Of a stretch of DNA of 5,520 nucleotides, positions 1 to 5,520 are shown one piece after another. Every line of letters begins with the position of its first letter. Position 1 is the stretch's first letter. The DNA is from an uncultured bacterium. Lineage in GTDB: Bacteria; Bacillota; Clostridia; Lachnospirales; Lachnospiraceae. Under the pieces are notes generated by a model. That model had not been told where the DNA came from. It was given only the letters and a program-made list of their open reading frames with translations, and searched no databases. The stretch lies in assembly GCA_947088515.1 (NCBI GenBank), contig CAMUHA010000212.1, forward strand, positions 1 through 5,520, given 5' to 3'. Made by a program: the position numbers and the translations under genes.

Positions 1-449
1 AAGGTGTTACTTATGACATGGTAGATGGACGGCCAGTTGTGAAGGATGAAATAAGAGAGCTTTTAAACAGTGACCGGAAAACCTACAATGCCATTTATGG
101 TGCGGATGATACTTATTGGATGCTGCAGGATAATGCCGTGCAGTTCAAGTGGCGGCAGCCTCTTTCCATTCCGAATGGACAGCTGGAGGAATGGACCTAT
201 CCTTATAGCTATTATCCACAATATGAAATCAGTTTCCAAAGAAATACAAAAGCCGGAGATGCAGATGTTAATATTAAAAAGCTTTGGAGCCGGACGCTGC
301 CGAAACTGCTTTTAGCGCCCACGGAAGAAGAGTTTGATAAGTTAATGGCAGAGTATATAAAGGAGCGGGAAAAACTGGGGTTTGACCTTGTGATGGAAGA
401 AAGCACAAGGCAGATGCAGGAAACAAAAGAAAGGCTGCAAATAAAATAA
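1..449 (+). CDS. Extracellular solute-binding protein of a carbohydrate ABC transporter, C-terminal part (5' partial)
   Basis: This is the C-terminal end of a family 1 (LplA-like) solute-binding lipoprotein, which captures a sugar or oligosaccharide outside the cell and delivers it to an ABC permease. The frame is open from the left edge (first full codon at 3, reading GVTYDMVDGRPV), so the ATG at 18 is an internal methionine and not the start. About 149 residues are visible, roughly the last quarter to third of a protein usually near 500-570 residues. Signal peptide and lipobox are off-window. Family signs are the G-x-x-Y-x-x-V-D-G-x-P segment at the start, aromatic-rich middle (WTYPYSYYPQY), and the ending LLLAPTEEEFDKLMAEYIKE followed by REKLGFD, which matches the usual C-terminal helices. 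It ends 12 bases before the histidine kinase on the same strand, the common layout for YesM/YesN systems controlling sugar uptake. The substrate cannot be told. Assignment rests on recalled family patterns; there is no search behind it. Confidence 0.82.
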   Translation, partial: GVTYDMVDGRPVVKDEIRELLNSDRKTYNAIYGADDTYWMLQDNAVQFKWRQPLSIPNGQLEEWTYPYSYYPQYEISFQRNTKAGDADVNIKKLWSRTLPKLLLAPTEEEFDKLMAEYIKEREKLGFDLVMEESTRQMQETKERLQIK

Positions 450-455
450 GGAAAG
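448..455 (+). promoter_or_regulatory. Ribosome binding site of the histidine kinase gene
   Basis: AAGGAAAG overlaps the stop codon of the solute-binding protein gene and lies 6 bases before the ATG at 462. It supports that ATG over the in-frame methionine codons at 483 and 504. No promoter or terminator fits in the 12-base gap, so the kinase is probably co-transcribed with the gene before it. Confidence 0.7.
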
Positions 456-461
456 TGTTGT

Positions 462-2267
462 ATGAAAAACAATAAAGGCAGAATGAACGGATTAAAATTA
501 AATATGAAGTTTACAGTAATCTGCCTGTTTTTTGTTTTACTTCCAATGACAGGTTTATCTGGATGGCTTTTTAAAAGCATGGAAAATAATCTGATTAAAG
601 AAAAATCAAATGCCATGCAATATAAATTGGGGAAGGGCTACGACCAGGCTGTGTCAGGTGTTGATTCAATTAATATGTCTACCCAGTTTTTTTTAAGTGA
701 CCAGGGGCTTAGGGAATTTCTTATTTCACAAAAAAAGGGAGAGATGTATTCCACAGAACAGTTGCTTACATTTTACAACAGAGATGTGGCATCTTTAGAA
801 AGAATGGTTAACAGTAACAATTCCCTTTATCAGGTACGGGTCTATGTAGACTGTATGGATATGCAAGAGATGATGCCTGTTTTGTACCGGATGGAGAGAA
901 TGAAAAACCAGCCTTTTGCCCACGATAATGAGCTTTATGGATGGAAATATGGCTATACGGATAAGTTGTTTTCAGATTATGGGCAGTTATCGGGGGACAG
1001 AAAAATTATGTCGCTGATAACATCCATGAAAGTGTTTGGCCAGGGAGAAATCGGTATTTTGGAAGCTGCTATGTACATGGATACCATGTTTCCGCTGATA
1101 TATGATTCCACAGAAGCAGAATGGGCATGTTTTGTGGATGACAAGGGAAATTTTTATTTTGCAGATCAGTCAGATGTTCAGGCAGAGAAGGCCCTTGTAA
1201 AAGAGATAGTGGAAGAAAATGGACAAGAGGAGAATATTCATGTTTATCATAAAATGGCAAATGGAAAAAATCTGATTGTGGGATACCAGAAAATCAAGGA
1301 GCTGAATGGGGCATTAATCAGCGTTAATGACTATACAACAGATATGAAGAAAATCCATAAACAAAATATGGAATTTATTTTTGTTGCAATCTTGGTTCTG
1401 GCATTGCTTGCTGTTGTGGTAAATAAAGTAGCAAAGGGGATGCTTGGACAGTTTTATGATATTTTGCATTCAATCAGAGAAGTGCAAAATGGGGATTTGG
1501 ATGTTGTGATTGAAAATTGTGGAACAGATGAGATGGGGGAGCTGGGCAGCCAGATAAATAAAATGTTGGTAAATATCAAGCAACTTACTGATGATAATTT
1601 AAATCATGAACTGCTTATGAAAAATACGGAAATCAGGGCGCTCCAGAACCAGATTAATGCACACTTTATTTATAATGTGCTTGAATCCATTAAAATGATG
1701 GCGGAGATAGAGGAAAAATATGAAATTTCGGATGCCATTACCACACTGGGGAAACTTTTACGTTATGGCATGAAGTGGACTTCCCAAAATGTAACAGTGG
1801 AAGAGGAGTTGGAGTATATACGGAATTATTTAAGACTGATTAATCTTAGATTTGATTATGAAATTTACTTGTCCGTTAACCTTTCGGAAATTATATTGAA
1901 ACAGGCCATTCCCAAAATGTCTCTGCAGCCAATTGTGGAAAATGCCATATATCATGGTATTGAGCAGATGGCGGAGGACACAAACATATATATCAAAGGA
2001 ATTGTTGAGGAGAAAGACTGTATTATAGAGATTACTGATGCAGGAAGGGGCATGAGTGAGGAAGAAGTCCGGGAGCTGTACCGGAAAATTAATGGAGAAG
2101 TGGAGGATTCCGGCGGTTCAGGCAATGGTATAGGGCTAAAAAATGTCCAGGACAGGATTAAGATGAGTTTTGGAGAAATGTATGGAATACAAATTGCATC
2201 AAAGCTGGGATGTTATACAAAAATTATTGTGCGTATTCCTATGGAGGAAGGAAGAGGAAGTGCATGA
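462..2267 (+). CDS. YesM-type sensor histidine kinase (membrane, HAMP, His_kinase, HATPase_c)
   Basis: This 601-residue membrane kinase autophosphorylates on histidine and passes the phosphate to the response regulator encoded next. A basic N-terminus leads into membrane helix 1 (about residues 17-37). An extracellular sensor region of about 260 residues (about 40-302, probably dCache-like by position and size) follows, then membrane helix 2 (about 303-323) and a HAMP linker (about 324-376, with the DEMGELGSQIN signature). The His_kinase domain has its phospho-acceptor at H401 in QINAHFIYN. The ATPase domain shows the N box QPIVENAIYHG (N494), the DAGRG box (526-530) and the GSGNGIGLKN glycine box (552-561). 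All expected kinase motifs are present and length is normal for the family. One variant stands out: the usual proline before the histidine (QINPHF) is alanine. The stop overlaps the regulator start by ATGA. The ligand is unknown; a sugar, or the loaded upstream binding protein, is the likely cue by analogy with related systems. Confidence 0.93.
   Translation: MKNNKGRMNGLKLNMKFTVICLFFVLLPMTGLSGWLFKSMENNLIKEKSNAMQYKLGKGYDQAVSGVDSINMSTQFFLSDQGLREFLISQKKGEMYSTEQLLTFYNRDVASLERMVNSNNSLYQVRVYVDCMDMQEMMPVLYRMERMKNQPFAHDNELYGWKYGYTDKLFSDYGQLSGDRKIMSLITSMKVFGQGEIGILEAAMYMDTMFPLIYDSTEAEWACFVDDKGNFYFADQSDVQAEKALVKEIVEENGQEENIHVYHKMANGKNLIVGYQKIKELNGALISVNDYTTDMKKIHKQNMEFIFVAILVLALLAVVVNKVAKGMLGQFYDILHSIREVQNGDLDVVIENCGTDEMGELGSQINKMLVNIKQLTDDNLNHELLMKNTEIRALQNQINAHFIYNVLESIKMMAEIEEKYEISDAITTLGKLLRYGMKWTSQNVTVEEELEYIRNYLRLINLRFDYEIYLSVNLSEIILKQAIPKMSLQPIVENAIYHGIEQMAEDTNIYIKGIVEEKDCIIEITDAGRGMSEEEVRELYRKINGEVEDSGGSGNGIGLKNVQDRIKMSFGEMYGIQIASKLGCYTKIIVRIPMEEGRGSA
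2254..2260 (+). promoter_or_regulatory. Ribosome binding site of the response regulator gene
   Basis: The end of the kinase gene is a purine-rich run. GAGG at 2254-2257 (within GAGGAAG) lies 6 bases before the ATG at 2264. A stronger GGAGG at 2243-2247 lies 16 bases upstream, too far for direct use at this start. This site fixes the regulator start at 2264 and argues against the in-frame ATG at 2210, which would add 18 residues before the conserved receiver start MKTLLIVEDE. Confidence 0.7.
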
Positions 2268-3733
2268 AAACACTTTTGATTGTTGAAGATGAAAAATTGA
2301 TCCGCAAAGGGATAAAAACCATGATACAGCGCAGCGGTGTTCCTGTGGATAATATTCTGGAATGCAGCAATGGTGAGATGGCGTTGGAAATTTTAAGAAT
2401 GCAGGAAGTGGATGTAATGCTTACGGATATCCGTATGCCCAGAATGGATGGCATAACGCTTGTTAAAGCAATGCAGACGCTGCCTCATCAGCCCCTTACC
2501 GTGGCGGTCAGCGGTTATGATGATTTTTCTTATGCGGTGGAAATGCTCAGGATGGGAGTCAGAGAATATATATTAAAACCGGTAGAGAGAGAAAAGGTAA
2601 AAGAGGTTTTGGAAAAATTAAATGCGGAAGTACTTAAAAAGAAGGAAAGCGCGATAATTGACAGAACGCTTGGGTATCAGCAGTTAAAATATATTATAAT
2701 GAATGAAACGTTATCAGAATATGAAAAAGAATTTATGTTAAAACAGTGGAACAGTACCATTCTGGGAAGAGAATATATAATGGTTCTTACCAATGATGGA
2801 GGCGAAGGACAAAATGAATGGGAAGAAAATCCTTTGTTGATACATTTAGAAGCAGTGGAAAAAAATGAATTATATATTACAGGTATGGATTACCTCCCAG
2901 TTTTACTTAAAGACGAACTTGCAGGGCGGAATGTGGGGGTCAGTTCCCCGCTTTGCGGTATTGAAAATTTAAAAAAGGGATACAAGCAGGCCCTTTCCGC
3001 CAGAAAAGAGGCCTTTTATCTTGGAAAGCCGTCTGTGGAATATGGTGAAATAAGAAAAAGGAAAAATCCAGATATCCATTTGGAAAAACCAGTTTTGGGG
3101 CAGATAGTGCAGCTTCTTGGAACTGATAAATATGAAAATGCTGTCCGGCAGCTTGAACGCATATTTAAAAATGCAGCTTTGGGAAGTTATGATCATTTGG
3201 AGTTTGAACAGGGAATGCAGTATTTATTTGACGATATTCTTGTGACTTATGCCAGCATATTAAAGACAGACAGGGAAGAAATCAGGGATTATTATGAAAT
3301 ATATGGTTATAACAGCCTTGAAGAGTTTAAAACAGAAGTGCTGGGATGGCTCACTAATTTCTGTGACACATTAAACAGCCGTTTTGACGATTATAAAAAC
3401 AAGCAGAAGATTGCCCAGGCAGTCAGCTATATAAGGGAAAACTATGGCAGGGATTTAAATATGGCAGTAGTATCCAACCATATTTCCATGAACTACTCAC
3501 TTTTTTCTTATGTGTTTAAGCAGTATACTGGAAAAAACTTTGTGACTTTTTTAAAGGAAATAAGAATAGAGGAGGCCAGGAGGCTGCTGGAAGAGACGGA
3601 TATGAAAGTAATTGATATCAGCGGGCTCGTGGGGTACGAAAATGAAAAACATTTTATGAAAACATTTAAAGCTGCCTGTGGGGTTTCACCAACTGAGTAC
3701 CGGAAAAATATACAGTTTAAAGGGAAGACATAA
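2264..3733 (+). CDS. YesN-type response regulator with AraC-family DNA-binding domain
   Basis: This 489-residue cytoplasmic transcription regulator is the partner of the kinase just upstream. The receiver domain (about 1-120) has the full active site: acidic pair E8/D9, phospho-acceptor D55 in LTDIRMPRMDG, S83 in VSGYDDF, and K105 in ILKPV. The middle (about 125-382) is the long linker seen in this family. It includes a stretch at 224-254 (VGVSSPLCGIENLKKGYKQA, then LSARKEAFYLGK) that resembles the degenerate GGDEF-like helix region of YesN and CdaR-type regulators. The AraC domain (about 383-482) carries two helix-turn-helix units, the first around 399-423 (ending FKQYTG) and the second around 446-480 (ending FKAACGVSPTEYRK). 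The start is set by the ribosome binding site and the ATGA overlap, which suggests translational coupling and equal output with the kinase. Likely targets are the neighbouring transporter genes; no binding site was identified. The last codons form the left arm of the terminator. Confidence 0.94.
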   Translation: MKTLLIVEDEKLIRKGIKTMIQRSGVPVDNILECSNGEMALEILRMQEVDVMLTDIRMPRMDGITLVKAMQTLPHQPLTVAVSGYDDFSYAVEMLRMGVREYILKPVEREKVKEVLEKLNAEVLKKKESAIIDRTLGYQQLKYIIMNETLSEYEKEFMLKQWNSTILGREYIMVLTNDGGEGQNEWEENPLLIHLEAVEKNELYITGMDYLPVLLKDELAGRNVGVSSPLCGIENLKKGYKQALSARKEAFYLGKPSVEYGEIRKRKNPDIHLEKPVLGQIVQLLGTDKYENAVRQLERIFKNAALGSYDHLEFEQGMQYLFDDILVTYASILKTDREEIRDYYEIYGYNSLEEFKTEVLGWLTNFCDTLNSRFDDYKNKQKIAQAVSYIRENYGRDLNMAVVSNHISMNYSLFSYVFKQYTGKNFVTFLKEIRIEEARRLLEETDMKVIDISGLVGYENEKHFMKTFKAACGVSPTEYRKNIQFKGKT

Positions 3734-3752
3734 TGCCTTCCTTTTAAACTGT
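3712..3752 (+). terminator. Intrinsic terminator of the operon, probably bidirectional
   Basis: The left arm at 3712-3727 pairs with the right arm at 3737-3752 over 16 base pairs, with a 9-base loop (3728-3736). The only imperfection on the plus strand is one G-U pair. A run of seven T begins at the last stem base (3752-3758) and is followed by A and four more T, a classical rho-independent design. Read on the minus strand the same stem has one A-C mismatch and is followed by TATATTTTT, so it can probably also stop transcription of the convergent gene, somewhat less well. The regulator stop codon (3731-3733) is in the loop, and the minus-strand stop (3744-3746) is in the right arm. Confidence 0.9.
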
Positions 3753-5520
3753 TTTTTTATTTTGCTTATTTTGACAAAGGGACAGTCCTGCTTCCTCATA
3801 CATTTCATCATATTCGGATGCTTTTTCAGGAAAACGGAAACAGAAACCACAGTTTGTAAGGATGCGGTAATTCTTGGTATGTAGTTTATTATAATTGTCA
3901 AGATATTTATGCACATTGTCAATGAACTGCTCTGCACGCTTTAAGGTATATCCAATGCCAAGCGTTTGAAATATATCACCGCTTAGACGGGAGCAGATAT
4001 CTTCATTTCCAGCAGAGTTTTCAATGGCATGGGCTAGTACCTGGATGGCAAAGTTGCCTTCTGTATGCCCAAAATTGTCATTAATGGACTTTAAGCCGGA
4101 TAAGTCAAACATAAAAGCACATACAGGCTGTTTTTCGGCAATCGCCTTTTCAAATGCTGGCTGTGAAGAAATCACGAAACTTTGGTGGTTCAGAAGTCCG
4201 GTAAGCTCATCCCTTGCATAAATATCTTCCAGTCGTCCCACCAGCAGACCAAGATTTTTCTTGTCGCAAAGGTTTTTCAACATATTGTTGACATTTAAAA
4301 GCCAGGAAATAAAGGAAAAAGGATATCCAGCCTTTTCTCCTGTAAAAGAAAGAGCCAAGTAGCCGAAACATTTACTGCCAAAAAATAAAGGCGCATATAA
4401 ATAAGAAGAAGTCCGGCTGTCATAGAGATAGTCAGGTAGGATGCAGCGTTTGGTAAAAGTGCATTCAGGCAGTCTTTTTCCGTCTTTTATGGCAAGCTTT
4501 AACAAAACAGTGTCTGGGATATCTTCTTCTTTGGATGTAAAAGTAATTTTTTTGATATGACTGGAAAGCTGGTCCCAATCTTCATAAAGGCAGAGATAAA
4601 ACTCTCGGCATTCAGGCAGTGACAGTGCAAATCCAGCAAGCAGGTCCATGGCATCATCAATATCATTTACTCCCTGTAAATTGGCAGACATGTGCATATC
4701 TAAAATTAAATTCTGTTCCAATAAAACAATCCGGTCATACAGTTTTTTAGTATAAAAATAGGAAGATGACGGTTCATTTTCCCTGCAGCCACAGGAGCTT
4801 CCATAAAAAGGGTGTGCAAAAACGGTGGTGGCAGGTGGGATGTTTTTTTTATGTATAAGTTGAAAAAGCAGGTAGGCTGCGGTTTCTCCCACTTCGTCAA
4901 TAGGAAAAGTTACAGAGGTAAGGGAGGGAGGAATTTTCTGCCCAAATTCAAGGGTGTCACAGCCTGTTACAGCTACCTGTCCGGGAACTGAAAATCCCCA
5001 TTCCTTTAACAGAGATACAACCGTCAATGCAATCTGGTCATTATAGCAGACAATTGCATCCAGGCAGGGAATGACAGCTAAAATCTGCTTAAGCGTTTTA
5101 CGGATTTCTCCGTATGAGTGGTCGCAGAAGTAGAGCCTGTTTTCAACGGAAAGAGACAGGCTTTTCATCCCTTCTAAAAAAGCAGCTTTTCTCAAAGCAT
5201 CTGAACATTGGTCAACACTGCTGCCCAAATAACAGATATTTTTATAATGGTGCGTGTTTCCAAGATGAAACGTCAATTCCCTGACTGGCTGATGGTTTTC
5301 CAAAATAACCTGTGGGAAGGGGGAGGAAATTTGGCTAATATCAACTACCGGACAGGAAAAGTGGGTTTGCAGAAACTCAATAATATCCTGTCTTAGCTTT
5401 GGCAGAAGATAGGTGCCGGAAGCAAAAATAATGCCTGCATAATCATCTGGCTGTGGAATATTTAATATATGAAATTCACCTGTGCTGTATTCCCCCAAAT
5501 CCTCGCCATCGTTAGAAGTG
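3744..5520 (-). CDS. LacI/periplasmic-binding-like sensor with GAF-like region and degenerate GGDEF domain (5' partial)
   Basis: Residues are numbered from an in-frame TTG at 5498, which is probably not the real start: the frame continues open to the edge (TSNDGED precedes it), and about 45-50 residues of the sensor fold are still missing. Residues 1 to about 225 match a LacI-type periplasmic-binding-protein fold: DDYAGIIFASG (18-28), an ALRKAAFLEGMK helix (101-112), DAIVCYNDQIA (147-157), VPGQVAVTGCD (171-181), PSLTSVTFP (191-199). SCGC at 235-238 is a motif I recall from such sensor-GGDEF proteins. Residues about 260-390 look GAF-like (SYLYAPLFFGSKCFGYLALS). A helical linker leads to DELTGLLNH (430-438) and the GGDEF domain. 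There D465, N473 and GH 477-478 remain, but the signature is SGDIF (506-510), the GD after GH is GN (N482), and no RxxD inhibitory site exists. No membrane segment is visible, so it is probably cytoplasmic. Likely a sugar-type ligand sensor with altered or lost cyclase activity; whether a DNA-binding domain precedes it cannot be seen. Confidence 0.85.
   Translation of the reverse strand, partial: TSNDGEDLGEYSTGEFHILNIPQPDDYAGIIFASGTYLLPKLRQDIIEFLQTHFSCPVVDISQISSPFPQVILENHQPVRELTFHLGNTHHYKNICYLGSSVDQCSDALRKAAFLEGMKSLSLSVENRLYFCDHSYGEIRKTLKQILAVIPCLDAIVCYNDQIALTVVSLLKEWGFSVPGQVAVTGCDTLEFGQKIPPSLTSVTFPIDEVGETAAYLLFQLIHKKNIPPATTVFAHPFYGSSCGCRENEPSSSYFYTKKLYDRIVLLEQNLILDMHMSANLQGVNDIDDAMDLLAGFALSLPECREFYLCLYEDWDQLSSHIKKITFTSKEEDIPDTVLLKLAIKDGKRLPECTFTKRCILPDYLYDSRTSSYLYAPLFFGSKCFGYLALSFTGEKAGYPFSFISWLLNVNNMLKNLCDKKNLGLLVGRLEDIYARDELTGLLNHQSFVISSQPAFEKAIAEKQPVCAFMFDLSGLKSINDNFGHTEGNFAIQVLAHAIENSAGNEDICSRLSGDIFQTLGIGYTLKRAEQFIDNVHKYLDNYNKLHTKNYRILTNCGFCFRFPEKASEYDEMYEEAGLSLCQNKQNKKTV

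Noticed and set aside
212..616. Open frame of 134 residues on the minus strand
   Set aside because: It lies opposite the binding protein and kinase genes, whose protein motifs are clear. Its translation shows no family pattern, so it is an antisense shadow.
687..694. Run of eight T in the kinase gene, and a similar run at 4843-4850 in the sensor gene, as possible phase-variation sites
   Set aside because: Both runs are short, encode ordinary residues in intact frames, and are expected by chance in AT-rich DNA. Nothing else suggests slippage.
2210..2263. Upstream in-frame ATG giving the response regulator 18 more residues
   Set aside because: The added residues (MLYKNYCAYSYGG and on) lie inside the kinase gene and are unlike any receiver start. 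The ATG at 2264 has a well-placed ribosome binding site and begins the conserved receiver sequence.
3678..3884. Small plus-strand open frame of 68 residues across the convergent junction
   Set aside because: It overlaps the end of the regulator, the terminator and the sensor gene, has no ribosome binding site that I can see, and its translation looks like antisense noise.
4024..4221. Plus-strand open frame of 65 residues opposite the GGDEF domain
   Set aside because: It is fully antisense to a well-supported conserved domain and has no recognisable features.

Overview
The window looks like chromosomal DNA from a Gram-positive, low-GC gut-type anaerobe of the Clostridia, most likely Lachnospiraceae. 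This is inferred from three things: AT-leaning base composition, strong purine-rich ribosome binding sites, and the gene set. That set is a YesM/YesN-type two-component system next to a carbohydrate ABC-transporter binding protein, plus a LacI-like sensor joined to a GGDEF domain. No species can be named from the sequence alone.

Layout. Positions 1-449 (+) hold the C-terminal end of an extracellular solute-binding protein whose start lies off the left edge. After a 12-base gap with a ribosome binding site comes a 601-residue membrane sensor histidine kinase (462-2267, +). Its stop overlaps by ATGA the start of a 489-residue response regulator with an AraC-type DNA-binding domain (2264-3733, +). 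These three genes read as one operon. Ten bases further on, and convergent, is the end of a large minus-strand gene (3744-5520, -). It encodes a LacI/periplasmic-binding-like sensor, a GAF-like middle region and a degenerate GGDEF domain, and its reading frame is still open at the right edge. A 16-bp stem hairpin (3712-3752) serves as a terminator between the convergent genes; both stop codons fall inside it.

How the parts fit. By family precedent, the binding protein captures a sugar or oligosaccharide outside the cell. The kinase senses that ligand, or the loaded binding protein, through its extracellular domain. The AraC-type regulator then switches on the transporter and catabolic genes. 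The convergent gene looks like a second, cytoplasmic, sugar-type sensor. Its GGDEF active site reads SGDIF and has lost several key residues, so it is probably not a working diguanylate cyclase.

The window is almost entirely coding. I see no tRNA, rRNA, CRISPR array, insertion sequence or phage gene. No intergenic stretch is longer than 12 bases. I did not find a convincing wholly new system; the most unusual items are the degenerate GGDEF sensor and the terminator that contains both stop codons.
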